Origin: Syntrophales bacterium
GTDB lineage: Bacteria; Desulfobacterota; Syntrophia; Syntrophales; UBA2210
DNA length: 64,000 nucleotides
Direction of reading: 5' to 3'
Assembly (NCBI GenBank): GCA_023228425.1
Contig: JALOBE010000010.1
Location: forward strand, 23,518 to 87,517
Shown here: positions 24,255 to 33,323 of the stretch, piece by piece
Layout: each line of letters begins with the position of its first letter
How positions within the stretch are numbered: the first letter of the stretch is position 1
The notes under the pieces: model-generated
What the model was told of the DNA's origin: nothing
The model's input: the letters and a program-made list of their open reading frames with translations, nothing else
Database searches by the model: none
Position numbers and translations under genes: made by a program

Positions 24255-25647
24255 TATCTTCACCGATTTCCCTGATTCTCTGAAGCACGGCTTCGCGGGC
24301 CGTGCCCCCCGGTGTCGACCTTCGGTCGGGCGACTTTCGGGCTGAAAAATAACCAAGGATGGCATCATCCACCGGATCATGGAACATACTGATTTCATCC
24401 AGGGTCAGATCATGAAATTCTTTTTTGTTTTCAAGACAGTATCCCACAAGTCTCCCCACGATGTTGTGGGCCTTCCTGAACGGGACGCCCTGAGTAACGA
24501 GATACTCGGCCACGTCGGTAGCCGTGCTGTACCCTCCCCCTGCCTCCTCGAACATCCTGTCTCTTCTGAAGACCAGCGTTGCCAGAAGACCCTCGAAGAC
24601 CGCCAGCGACGACTTCAGGGTGTCCGCCGTATCGAAGAGAGGTTCCTTGTCTTCCTGGAGGTCACGGTTGTAGGTCATGGGCAGACCTTTGAGGACCGTG
24701 AGCAGTGCCACCAGGTTCCCCACGACGCGTCCTGTTTTTCCCCGAACCAGTTCCGCCACATCGGGATTTTTTTTCTGGGGCATGATGCTGCTGCCGGTAG
24801 TATAGGAATCGGCCATTTCAACGAAACCCACGTGGTCCGAGGACCAGAATATCAGATCTTCGCAAAACCGGCTCAGGTGCGTCATGGTCAACGCCGCGGC
24901 GAAGAGGAATTCCGCCGCACCGTCACGGTCTGAAACGGCGTCCATGCTGTTTGCAGTGATCGCGGGAAACCCCAACTGCTGGGCGACGAAATGGCGATCG
25001 ATGGGAATGCTTGTTCCCGCGAGCGCCGCGGACCCCAGGGGCATGACATTGACCCGCCCGAGGCAGGACCGGAACCGTTCATCATCACGGGCGAACATTT
25101 CCCGGTAGGCCAGCAGGTAGTGTGAAAGAAGCACGGGCTGGGCCTTCTGCATGTGGGTATATCCCGGCATGACCGTGTCGATTTCTTCCTTGGCCCGGAC
25201 GAGAAGGGTCTGATTCAGGCGCCCCAGCAGATCCGTGACGGATCCGATCTCATCCCGCAGGTAAAGCCGCATATCCAGTGCCACCTGATCGTTCCTGCTG
25301 CGCCCTGTATGAAGTTTTTCCCCGGCCTCTCCGATCCGTTCAATCAGGGCCGCCTCCACGGCCATGTGAATGTCCTCACGTTCGGGTTTAAAAACAAAGG
25401 TTCCCGCCTCCATTTCGTTGAGAATGGCCTCGAGGCCCGCCACTATTTCCCTGCACTCGTCATCGGTGATGATCTTCCGGCGGGCCAGCATCATCGCGTG
25501 GGCGATACTTCCCTCTATGTCATACCGGAAGAGGCGGCGATCGAAGTGGATCGACGTCGTGAATGCTTCAACATTACTGTCGGTGGCCTCCTTGAATCGT
25601 CCTCCCCAGGGTTTGGCTCCCGGTCCGGGCTTGCTCTTAGTCATCAT
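24244..25647 (-). CDS. argH: Argininosuccinate lyase
   Basis: Cleaves argininosuccinate to arginine and fumarate. The 467-residue protein has PWGGRFKEATD at the N-terminus, the TGRSRNDQVA motif (about residues 112-121), TAD-type helices, and the superfamily signature GSSIMPQKKNPDVAE (about 285-299), which carries the catalytic Ser loop. The start overlaps the argG stop as ATGATGA. Confidence 0.97.
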   Translation of the reverse strand: MMTKSKPGPGAKPWGGRFKEATDSNVEAFTTSIHFDRRLFRYDIEGSIAHAMMLARRKIITDDECREIVAGLEAILNEMEAGTFVFKPEREDIHMAVEAALIERIGEAGEKLHTGRSRNDQVALDMRLYLRDEIGSVTDLLGRLNQTLLVRAKEEIDTVMPGYTHMQKAQPVLLSHYLLAYREMFARDDERFRSCLGRVNVMPLGSAALAGTSIPIDRHFVAQQLGFPAITANSMDAVSDRDGAAEFLFAAALTMTHLSRFCEDLIFWSSDHVGFVEMADSYTTGSSIMPQKKNPDVAELVRGKTGRVVGNLVALLTVLKGLPMTYNRDLQEDKEPLFDTADTLKSSLAVFEGLLATLVFRRDRMFEEAGGGYSTATDVAEYLVTQGVPFRKAHNIVGRLVGYCLENKKEFHDLTLDEISMFHDPVDDAILGYFSARKSPDRRSTPGGTAREAVLQRIREIGEDNET

Positions 25648-26864
25648 GGGCGCCGTTTTTTTCTGTTGAGTGCCCTGATCCGCATTCGCAGGGCGTTCAG
25701 CCGGATGAATCCCGTGGCGTCTTTCTGGTCGTATACTTCGTCTTCCTCGAAGGTGGCAAAGGCTTCACTGTAAAGGGAGTGGGGAGACTTAAGTCCCACG
25801 GAGGTGCAGTTGCCTTTGTAGAGCTTGATTCGAACCCGTCCCGATACGGTTGCCTGCGATTCATCTATAAGTTTCTGCAACAGCTCCCTTTCAGGGGCGT
25901 ACCAGAAGCCGTTGTATACCAGCTGGGCGTATTTGGGAATGAGCGAATCACGGATAAGCATCACCTCACGGTCCATTGTAATGGACTCCAGGGCACGGTG
26001 CGCGCACCAGAGGACTGTTCCTCCGGGAGTCTCGTAGATGCCCCGGGACTTCATGCCCACGAAGCGGTTTTCCACCATGTCGACCCGGCCCACTCCGTTG
26101 GCGCCGGCCAGGATGTTCAAAGCGTCGAGGAGCTTCGCCGGACTCATCTTCTTCCCGTTCACGGCAACGGGGTTTCCCCCTTCGAAGTCGATCTCCACGT
26201 AGACGGGCTTGTCCGGCGCTTTCTCCGGCGACGTGGTGAGAACGAAGACCTCCTCGGGAACTTCCGCCCAGAGATCTTCCAGGATTCCTCCCTCATGGGA
26301 AATGTGGAGCAGGTTGCGGTCCTCGCTGTAAGGCTTTTCCCGGGTAATACTTACGGGAATCCCGTGCTTCCCGGCATAGTCCATCATGGCTTCCCGGGAA
26401 CGGAGTGTCCACCGGTCGTCTTTCCAGGGGGAAATAATCCGGATGGTCGGGTTCAATGCCAGGTAGGTCATCTCGAAGCGGACCTGGTCATTTCCTTTTC
26501 CTGTGGAACCGTGGCTTACAGCATCGGCCCGCTCTTTTTCGGCGATTTCGATCTGCCGTTTTGCTATGAGGGGTCTCGCCAGTGACGTTCCCAGCAGATA
26601 GGATCCTTCATAAACGGCATTGGCACGGAGGGCCGGGAAGACGAAATCCCGGACGAATTCTTCCTGAAGATCATCGATGTAAATTTTGCTCGCCCCGGTA
26701 TCGAGGGCCTTTTTCTCGAGCCCCCGAAGCTCTTCCTTCTGTCCCAGGTCCGCCGCGAAGGCAATCACCCGGCAATCAAAAACGTCTATAAGCCACCGTA
26801 CGATGACGGAAGTGTCGAGGCCGCCCGAATAGGCAAGCACTACTTTTTCTACCCTGTCTTTCAA
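25644..26864 (-). CDS. argG: Argininosuccinate synthase
   Basis: ATP-dependent ligase joining citrulline and aspartate. The 406-residue protein has the PP-loop VVLAYSGGLDTSVI near the N-terminus, AFAADLGQ, HGSTGKGNDQVRFE and the terminal tetramerisation helix. The start overlaps the argF stop by 4 bp (ATGA). Length and motifs are normal. Confidence 0.97.
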   Translation of the reverse strand: MKDRVEKVVLAYSGGLDTSVIVRWLIDVFDCRVIAFAADLGQKEELRGLEKKALDTGASKIYIDDLQEEFVRDFVFPALRANAVYEGSYLLGTSLARPLIAKRQIEIAEKERADAVSHGSTGKGNDQVRFEMTYLALNPTIRIISPWKDDRWTLRSREAMMDYAGKHGIPVSITREKPYSEDRNLLHISHEGGILEDLWAEVPEEVFVLTTSPEKAPDKPVYVEIDFEGGNPVAVNGKKMSPAKLLDALNILAGANGVGRVDMVENRFVGMKSRGIYETPGGTVLWCAHRALESITMDREVMLIRDSLIPKYAQLVYNGFWYAPERELLQKLIDESQATVSGRVRIKLYKGNCTSVGLKSPHSLYSEAFATFEEDEVYDQKDATGFIRLNALRMRIRALNRKKRRP

Positions 26865-27784
26865 TGGTCTTCTCCTCCCATAAGCATTTCCAGGATCGCT
26901 TTCTGGACGTGAAGCCGGTTTTCGGCCTGGACGGTCACCACCGACTGCTTTCCGTCGAGAACGTCATCGGTGATTTCTTCACCTCGATTCGCCGGCAGGC
27001 AGTGCATGACAACGGCATCACGGCGGGCGTTCCTGAGAATTGTTTTGTTGATCTGAAAGGGCCGGAAGATCTCTGCCCTGGTTTTTTTCTCGCTTTCCTG
27101 TCCCATGCTCGTCCACACGTCGGTATAGACCACCTGGGCACCCTGAACCGCCTCCCGGGGCGACCGGTAAAGTTCTACACCCCGGGTCGATTCCCGCCGC
27201 GCCCGTTTGAAGATGGAAGGATCGGGATCGTAGCCTTCGGGACAGGCCAGGGCCAGCCGGAAGGGAAGTATGGCCGCCACGTTAAGCCAGGAATTGGCAA
27301 TGTTGTTGCCGTCCCCTACGTAGGCCACTGTTACATCTTCGTAGGAGCCGAATATCTCGATGATCGTGAACAGATCGCTGGCGATCTGGCAGGGGTGAAG
27401 CAGATCCGTAAGCCCGTTGATGACGGGAATCGTTGAGTTGCGGGCGAATTCCTCCACGATTTCATGATCAAAGGTACGGATCATCACAGCGTCAACATAG
27501 CAGGACATGATCCGCGCCGTGTCAGCCACGGACTCACCCCGGCCGAGTTGTATGTCTCTGCGGCTGAGGAAAGTTGCCAGGCCTCCCAACTGGAACATTC
27601 CCACTTCAAAAGACAGGCGTGTACGGGTGGACGACTTGTCGAAAATCATTCCCAGTGTCTTCCCCTCCAGGGGCCGGTGGCTGAGGCCTGCCCGCAACCG
27701 GGATTTCAGAAGGGCGGACTGCTCCATGATTCTGTCGAACTCACCCCTGTCCATGCCGTAAAGTGTAAGGAAATCTCTTTTCAT
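26861..27784 (-). CDS. argF: Ornithine carbamoyltransferase
   Basis: Makes citrulline from ornithine and carbamoyl phosphate. It is 307 residues. The carbamoyl-phosphate loop is KSSTRTRLSF (about residues 50-59), followed by HPCQIASDL, the ornithine-binding GDGNNIANSW, and the C-terminal MHCLPANRGEEI with the catalytic Cys. A four-base overlap (ATGA) links its start to argD. Confidence 0.97.
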   Translation of the reverse strand: MKRDFLTLYGMDRGEFDRIMEQSALLKSRLRAGLSHRPLEGKTLGMIFDKSSTRTRLSFEVGMFQLGGLATFLSRRDIQLGRGESVADTARIMSCYVDAVMIRTFDHEIVEEFARNSTIPVINGLTDLLHPCQIASDLFTIIEIFGSYEDVTVAYVGDGNNIANSWLNVAAILPFRLALACPEGYDPDPSIFKRARRESTRGVELYRSPREAVQGAQVVYTDVWTSMGQESEKKTRAEIFRPFQINKTILRNARRDAVVMHCLPANRGEEITDDVLDGKQSVVTVQAENRLHVQKAILEMLMGGEDH

Positions 27785-28971
27785 ACCTGCCCCAACAGGG
27801 AGTCGAGAATCCCCACCGCTTCATCCACATCACTCCGGGTTATGATCAGGGGCGGAACGAAGCGGAGGACCGTGCCGGCCGTGCAGTTCATCAGGAGTCC
27901 CTGCTCCAGGGCCTTCATGACACAGGGGGCGCCCTCGATTGAGAGCTCCAGCCCCACCATGAGACCCCGGCCCCTGATGCCCGTGATAATGTCATGGTTC
28001 TCCGCCAGCTGCCGCAGGCGATCCAGAAAATAATCCCCCACGGTTCGGGCGTTTTCCACGACACCTTCCGCGATCATCGTCTCCAGTGTTGCCAGTGCCG
28101 CCGCCATGGCCAGGGGATTGCCGCCGAAGGTGGAGGCGTGGCTCCCGGGAACAAAGGCTGAAGCTACTTCGTCGCGAGCAAGCATCGCCCCCACGGGAAA
28201 CCCGCTTCCCAACGCCTTCGCCAGGGTCATGATGTCCGGCTCGACGCCGCTTTCCTCATAGGCGAAGAGGGTCCCCGTGCGTCCCATGCCCACCTGCACC
28301 TCATCGTAGATAAGAAGGAGGCCGTGACTGTCGCAGATATCCCGTACCTGTCGCAGGTAGCCGGGGGCGGGGACACGAATGCCGCCTTCGGCCTGGATAG
28401 GTTCCAGCATGACTGCACAGGTCTCGTCGGAAATGGCCGCCTCCAGTGCCGCCGCGTCATTAAAGGCAACATGGCGGAACCCGGCTGGAAGGGGGTCATA
28501 GCCCTGCCGGATGCGTTCCTGCCCCGTAGCCGCAACTGTGGCCAGGGTTCTGCCGTGAAAGGAATTGATCATCGTGATGATTTCGAAGCGCTTTCCTCCG
28601 GTTTTTTCATAGGAATACCTGCGGGCAAGCTTGATGGCCGCTTCGTTCGCCTCGGCGCCGCTGTTGCAGAAGAAGGCCTTGTCGGCAAAGGAGAGCTCCG
28701 TAAGCATCCTGGCCAGGCGGATCTGGTGTTCAATGTGAAATATGTTGGATACGTGCATCAGGGTTTCCGCCTGCCGCGCTATGGCGGCCGAGACCGCCGG
28801 ATGGGAGTGACCAAGACCGCAGACGGAGATGCCCGCCAGAAAATCGAGATATTCCTTACCGTCCGCGTCCCAGAGGCGTGCGCCCTTTCCACGCACCAGT
28901 ACCACGGGGACCCGGGCGTAGGTGTTCATGACGCACCGGTCGGCGACTTCCATCCATTCCTTAGAGTTCAT
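27781..28971 (-). CDS. argD: Acetylornithine aminotransferase
   Basis: A 396-residue class III PLP aminotransferase acting on N-acetylornithine. It shows FCNSGAEANEAAIKLAR (about residues 104-120), SFHGRTL, LIYDEVQVGMGRTG with the PLP-ring Asp, and the aldimine lysine in TLAKALGSGFP. Members of this family often also act as succinyl-DAP aminotransferase, which would fit the lysA-dapA-dapB genes downstream, but nothing in the sequence proves dual use. It starts 9 bp after argB. Confidence 0.93.
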   Translation of the reverse strand: MNSKEWMEVADRCVMNTYARVPVVLVRGKGARLWDADGKEYLDFLAGISVCGLGHSHPAVSAAIARQAETLMHVSNIFHIEHQIRLARMLTELSFADKAFFCNSGAEANEAAIKLARRYSYEKTGGKRFEIITMINSFHGRTLATVAATGQERIRQGYDPLPAGFRHVAFNDAAALEAAISDETCAVMLEPIQAEGGIRVPAPGYLRQVRDICDSHGLLLIYDEVQVGMGRTGTLFAYEESGVEPDIMTLAKALGSGFPVGAMLARDEVASAFVPGSHASTFGGNPLAMAAALATLETMIAEGVVENARTVGDYFLDRLRQLAENHDIITGIRGRGLMVGLELSIEGAPCVMKALEQGLLMNCTAGTVLRFVPPLIITRSDVDEAVGILDSLLGQV

Positions 28972-28980
28972 AGGTCTCCG

Positions 28981-29883
28981 TCACCCTCCTTCCCTGATGA
29001 CTTCCGTTCCAATGCCTCGGTCGGTAAACATTTCCAGGAGAACGGCGTGGCTGAGGCGCCCGTCGATGATGTGGGCCTTGCCGACACCTTCCCGGAGAGA
29101 TTTGAGGCAGCACTTTATCTTGGGATACATACCGCCGCTTATGACGCCCTGAAGAATCAGGTCCCCGGCTTCCCGTTCTCCCAACGACGGTATCAGTTCA
29201 CCGTCATCGTCGAGAACGCCCGGCACGTCGGTCAAAAGAACCAGTTTTTCAGCGCTGATGGCTGCAGCCACCTCGCCGGCTACCACGTCAGCGTTGATAT
29301 TGTAAGTCTCGCCGCTTTCACCCACCCCGGTAGGGGCAATGACGGGAATGAAGCCGCCGTTGACGAGGGAAAGGATAAGGTTCGCGTTGAGATCCGTCAC
29401 CCGGCCCACCAGACCGATGTCTATGATCTCCGGCGGAGAATCCTTGGCTTTTTCATCGCTGAGACAATATTTTTCCGCCTGTATGAGGTTTCCGTCCTTG
29501 CCGCTGAGACCCACGGCCTTTCCACCGTTGTGATTGATGAGCCCCACGATTTCCTTGTTCACCTTCCCCGCCAGGACCATTTCCACGATGTCCATGGTCT
29601 CACGGTCCGTAACGCGCATGCCCTGGACGAATTTGGATTCTATGCCAAACTTTTTGAGAACCCGGCCGATCTGGGGGCCGCCTCCGTGTACGATAACGGG
29701 GTTTACACCGATGTATTTGAGCAGTACCACGTCGAGGGCGAATTTCTTTTTGAGATCTTCGTCCACCATGGCATGGCCGCCGTATTTTATAACGATGCTC
29801 TTCCCGTAAAAGCGCCTGATGTAGGGAAGCACCTCGAGCAGGATGTCTGCTCGCTCCGCGGGACTTTTCACTACCGTATCCAT
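28981..29883 (-). CDS. argB: Acetylglutamate kinase
   Basis: First gene of the arginine-lysine operon. The 300-residue amino-acid kinase has VIKYGGHAM (about residues 28-36), VHGGGPQIG, and the ATP-side IAPTGVGESGETYNINAD. Feedback inhibition by arginine is usual for long family members. The start is set at ATG 29883, preceded by GAGGTCCT. The open frame continues to 29991, but that 36-codon extension comes from repeat copy A6 and is not protein-coding. Confidence 0.95.
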   Translation of the reverse strand: MDTVVKSPAERADILLEVLPYIRRFYGKSIVIKYGGHAMVDEDLKKKFALDVVLLKYIGVNPVIVHGGGPQIGRVLKKFGIESKFVQGMRVTDRETMDIVEMVLAGKVNKEIVGLINHNGGKAVGLSGKDGNLIQAEKYCLSDEKAKDSPPEIIDIGLVGRVTDLNANLILSLVNGGFIPVIAPTGVGESGETYNINADVVAGEVAAAISAEKLVLLTDVPGVLDDDGELIPSLGEREAGDLILQGVISGGMYPKIKCCLKSLREGVGKAHIIDGRLSHAVLLEMFTDRGIGTEVIREGG

Positions 29884-29920
29884 AGGACCTCGCGAAGGTG
29901 ATAGTATTGTCGCCAGCTCA

Positions 29921-30050
29921 GTAAAAAAAGTGCCTTGCGACACGGCGCGCACATCCCGGGGTACGTCGCGGTGACGAAGGATGTGGCGCAATCAAACATC
30001 CGGTTATAATGCCGGAGGCATGCCTCCGGTATCATTGTACGAAGTCATCA
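29921..30050 (+). repeat. Dispersed repeat family A, copy A6 (3' part)
   Basis: In the 181-bp gap between hslU and argB. It retains GGCGCGCACATCC, GTCGCGGTGACGAAGGAT, GCAATCAAACATCCGGTTATAA, the perfect palindrome CCGGAGGCATGCCTCCGG (30012-30029) and TTGTACGAAGTCATCAC. The head is lost. Confidence 0.85.
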
Positions 30051-30064
30051 CCCTTTGATTGATT

Positions 30065-31462
30065 TTACAGTACATATCTGCTCAGGTCTTCGTCCTCTAT
30101 GATGCCCGACAGCCGCTCGCTCACATAGTCGGCGGTAATGGTCAGTATCTTTTCCGCCAGGTCCGGCGCGTTAAAGGAAACATCGTCCAGAAGCGTTTCC
30201 ATGATCGTATAGAGCCGCCGGGCACCGATATTTTCCGTCCGTTCGTTGACCAGGGCGGCCATTTCGGCGATCTCGGCAACTGCCTCGCCCAGAAACGTCA
30301 ATTCTACTCCCTCTGTCGCCAGCATTTCCACGTATTGCTTGACCAGAGCGTTATGGGGCTCTGTCAGTATCCTGATGAACTCATCCTTACCGAGTGAATC
30401 CAGTTCAACCCGAATGGGAAACCGTCCCTGCAGCTCCGGGATCAGGTCCGAGGGCTTTGTGAAGCTGAAGGCGCCGGCGGCGATAAAGAGGATGTGGTCC
30501 GTCCTGACCATACCGTACTTGGTATTGACAGTGGATCCTTCAACGATGGGGAGCAGGTCGCGCTGAACGCCCTCACGGGACACATCGGGGCCCTGGACGG
30601 CGTCACTCCCCACGATCTTGTCGATCTCATCAAGAAAAATAATACCCGACTGTTCCACCCGTTCTATGGCAGTGCGGGTCACCACATCCATGTCCACCAG
30701 CTTCTGGGCCTCTTCCTCCGCGAGAAGGATGAGAGCCTCGGAAACCTTTGCTTTCCGCTTTTTCTTGTTTTGAGGAAAGAGGTTGCCGAACATTTCCTTG
30801 ATATTAAGTCCCATGTCTTCCACGCCGGAAGATGAAAAAATCTCGATCATGGGTCCGGTTCTGCCTTCACGTACTTCAATATCGACAACCCGTTCGTCCA
30901 GATGGCCCTGCCGCAGGAGCCTGCGGAGTTTCTCCCGGGTGCTGTCATACTGAAATACCCCTTTGTCCGCGTCTCCCTCAGGATTCTCCATTTCGATAAG
31001 CTCCGGGCCTCCCGGGGGAACGGTGCTGCTGTTGGAACGCTTGCGGGGCAGCAGAATGTCGAGGATGCGCTCCTCCGCGATGTCCATGGCCTTGGACTTC
31101 ACATTTTCCTGCTCCTCCGATTTGACCATATTGACCGACAGTTCGACCAGGTCACGAATCATGGATTCCACGTCCCGGCCCACGTACCCGACCTCGGTGA
31201 ACTTTGACGCCTCTATCTTGAGAAAGGGCGAATTGTCCAGTTTTGCCAGCCTTCGGGCAATTTCCGTCTTTCCAACACCGGTAGGACCGATCATGATGAT
31301 ATTTTTGGGAGCAATCTCATCGCGCAACTCTTCAGGAACCTGCTGGCGTCGCCAGCGGTTGCGCAACGCGATGGCGACGGCCCTCTTGGCGTTATGCTGT
31401 CCGATGATGTACTTGTCGAGTTCCGAGACTATCTCCCGGGGCGTTAATCTGGTTGATGTCAT
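30065..31462 (-). CDS. hslU: ATP-dependent protease ATPase subunit HslU
   Basis: AAA+ unfoldase of the HslUV (ClpYQ) protease, 465 residues. Walker A is GPTGVGKT, Walker B is IIFLDEIDKI, the I-domain occupies about residues 110-240, and the C-terminus (EDEDLSRYVL) is the conserved tail that docks into HslV. The ATG at 31462 follows GGAGATTCT; an in-frame start at 31519 overlaps hslV and is not supported. It is the third gene of xerC-hslV-hslU. Confidence 0.97.
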   Translation of the reverse strand: MTSTRLTPREIVSELDKYIIGQHNAKRAVAIALRNRWRRQQVPEELRDEIAPKNIIMIGPTGVGKTEIARRLAKLDNSPFLKIEASKFTEVGYVGRDVESMIRDLVELSVNMVKSEEQENVKSKAMDIAEERILDILLPRKRSNSSTVPPGGPELIEMENPEGDADKGVFQYDSTREKLRRLLRQGHLDERVVDIEVREGRTGPMIEIFSSSGVEDMGLNIKEMFGNLFPQNKKKRKAKVSEALILLAEEEAQKLVDMDVVTRTAIERVEQSGIIFLDEIDKIVGSDAVQGPDVSREGVQRDLLPIVEGSTVNTKYGMVRTDHILFIAAGAFSFTKPSDLIPELQGRFPIRVELDSLGKDEFIRILTEPHNALVKQYVEMLATEGVELTFLGEAVAEIAEMAALVNERTENIGARRLYTIMETLLDDVSFNAPDLAEKILTITADYVSERLSGIIEDEDLSRYVL

Positions 31463-31493
31463 AGAATCTCCGTCGTCTGCCGATTGCCGTAGC

Positions 31494-32054
31494 TCATGAT
31501 GTCTGTTCATCTTCATCATTGACGGACAGTTCCTCGATGAGAATGGAATCGTTGGTGTAAATGCACAGTTCCGCCGCTATTTTCATGGCCTCCCGGGCAA
31601 TCGTGGCGGCATCCAGATCACCGTGGCGCACCATGGCGCGAGCCGCGGCAATGGCATAGGGCCCGCCCGATCCGATGCCGAGGATATTGTCATCGGACTC
31701 AACAACGTCCCCGGTGCCGGAGATCAGAAGCGCGTTGTCGCGATTCACGGCAATCATGAGGGCTTCGAGGTGACGCAGGGCCCGGTCCGTCCTCCAATCC
31801 TTGGTCAGTTCCACTGCAGACCGGAGCAGATTTCCGTTGTACTGCTCCAGCTTCTGGTCGAACCGGTCAAAGAGGGTAAAGGCATCGGCCGTGGCGCCGG
31901 CAAAGCCTACTATCACCTTGTCGTCAAAGAGTCTCCTCACTTTTCTCGCGCCGTGTTTCAGAATGGTTGTATCAAGGGTAACCTGGCCGTCGCCGGCCAC
32001 TACGACTTTACCCCGGTGCCTCACTGCAAGGATAGTAGTGCCCCGAATCCGCAT
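31494..32054 (-). CDS. hslV: ATP-dependent protease peptidase subunit HslV
   Basis: Proteasome-like peptidase of 186 residues. The N-terminal MRIRGTTILAV is processed before a Thr, which becomes the nucleophile. The GDGQVT and GSGGPYA motifs are present. It lies 6 bp after xerC and 31 bp before hslU, the conserved CodV-ClpQ-ClpY arrangement. Confidence 0.97.
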   Translation of the reverse strand: MRIRGTTILAVRHRGKVVVAGDGQVTLDTTILKHGARKVRRLFDDKVIVGFAGATADAFTLFDRFDQKLEQYNGNLLRSAVELTKDWRTDRALRHLEALMIAVNRDNALLISGTGDVVESDDNILGIGSGGPYAIAAARAMVRHGDLDAATIAREAMKIAAELCIYTNDSILIEELSVNDEDEQTS

Positions 32055-32060
32055 GGATTT

Positions 32061-32954
32061 TCATCGTTCCTTTCGAGCCCGCGGGTGGCTCTTGTCATAG
32101 ACTTCAATTAGTTTCGCCATGCTCATGGCTGTATATTTCTGTGTCGTGGAAAGACTCTCATGGCCCAGAAGCTCCTGGATCGAACGCAAATCACTTCCGG
32201 CGTCCATCATGTGGGTCGCAAAGCTGTGGCGCAGCGCATGAGGACTGATCTTCTTTCTGATCCCGACGGCCTTCACGTACGCGTCGACAACCCGAGCAAT
32301 GCTCCTGGTCGTAAGCCGTCCATTCCGGGCGTTGACAAAGAGCGGTGCTTCCCGATCGGTACGCGCGGAAAAGCGTTCGTCGAGGTAAGCGCCGAGAGCC
32401 TGAACAGCTTTCCGTCCAAGGGGCACGATGCGCTCCTTCTTCCCCTTGCCCCGCACTTTTACCAGCGACGACTCAAGGTCGGCGTCACCCACGTTGAGGT
32501 CAGCCAGTTCCCCCACGCGCATACCCGTTGAATACAGTGTTTCCAATATCGCCCGATCCCGCGGAAACGCAGGAACACCGACAATCTGCTGATCCAGCAG
32601 GCTGAAAACCTCGTCAACGGACAGGTATGCCGGGAGGTGTTTTTCGGCCTTCGGCGTCTGAACCAACTGGGCCGGGTTGAATCCGATCCTCCCTTCCCGC
32701 ATGAGATATCTGAAAAAGGATCTCAGACTGGAAAGTTTCCGGGATATGGTGACTTTTTTCACCTTTTTCATATACAGGCCGGTCATGAAGGCCCCGATGA
32801 CGTCCCGTCCGATCTCATCAACGGCGGTGATTCCGCGCTTAAGCGCGAAGGCCTGGAATTGCCTTATGTCGGCCAGGTAGTTGCGCTGGGTGTGGATGGA
32901 AAGATTCTTTTCCGTTCCCAGATAACGCGCGAAGTTGTTTATTGAATGTTCCAC
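32061..32954 (-). CDS. xerC: Tyrosine recombinase XerC
   Basis: A 297-residue site-specific recombinase for chromosome dimer resolution. The N-terminal SAM-like core-binding domain spans about residues 1-90. Catalytic residues are visible: Arg in STGMRVGELADL, Lys in VRGKGKKER, HALRHSFATHM (His, Arg), GHESL (His) and the nucleophile Tyr in TTQKYT. Its coupling to hslVU identifies it as the housekeeping recombinase rather than an island integrase. Confidence 0.95.
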   Translation of the reverse strand: MEHSINNFARYLGTEKNLSIHTQRNYLADIRQFQAFALKRGITAVDEIGRDVIGAFMTGLYMKKVKKVTISRKLSSLRSFFRYLMREGRIGFNPAQLVQTPKAEKHLPAYLSVDEVFSLLDQQIVGVPAFPRDRAILETLYSTGMRVGELADLNVGDADLESSLVKVRGKGKKERIVPLGRKAVQALGAYLDERFSARTDREAPLFVNARNGRLTTRSIARVVDAYVKAVGIRKKISPHALRHSFATHMMDAGSDLRSIQELLGHESLSTTQKYTAMSMAKLIEVYDKSHPRARKER

Positions 32955-32989
32955 TGACCCCTCAGCCCGCTCTCTTCACAGGTGGATCA

Positions 32990-33220
32990 TCAATCCTCAC
33001 AGCGGCGCAGCCCCGCATAGTAGCAACAGCATTCATTGGCGAAATTATTGTCGAATACTCTCGTCTGTCCGTCCCTGAAGATAATCCTCACGTAGGACAT
33101 TCCGCCCACGACGCCTGAATTCCATTCCTCGATGACCACGCCGAATCCCCACTGGGGGTAGCGCCTGTGCATGACCTGGTCACCTGTTTTCAGGTAAAGC
33201 CTGCGAATTTCTTCTTTCAT
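32990..33220 (-). CDS. Small DUF3553/CarD-like domain protein
   Basis: A 76-residue protein with a probable SH3-like beta-barrel: GDQVMHRRYPQWGFGVV, then VRIIFRDGQTRVF. The pattern (G-V-H-x-x-x-W-G-x-G-x-V) resembles DUF3553 and CarD/TRCF N-terminal domains, which bind RNA polymerase in some proteins. It ends with a Cys-rich NECCCYY segment. The ATG at 33220 has AGGGAC close by; an alternative ATG at 33322 would add 34 residues of unclear nature. The function is unknown. It lies between the bifunctional nuclease gene and xerC. Confidence 0.6.
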   Translation of the reverse strand: MKEEIRRLYLKTGDQVMHRRYPQWGFGVVIEEWNSGVVGGMSYVRIIFRDGQTRVFDNNFANECCCYYAGLRRCED

Positions 33221-33323
33221 GTCCCTGTACCGCAGGGGCTCTCCATGACCACATACTTCACGGGACGTGTCGTCAGCGTCAATCCGTGGCTTCTCCGCCC
33301 AAACGACCACCAGGCGCGTCATT

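Noticed and set aside
32061..32954. Tyrosine recombinase considered as an island integrase
   Set aside because: It is coupled to hslV and hslU, the housekeeping XerC arrangement, and is 19 kb from the island.
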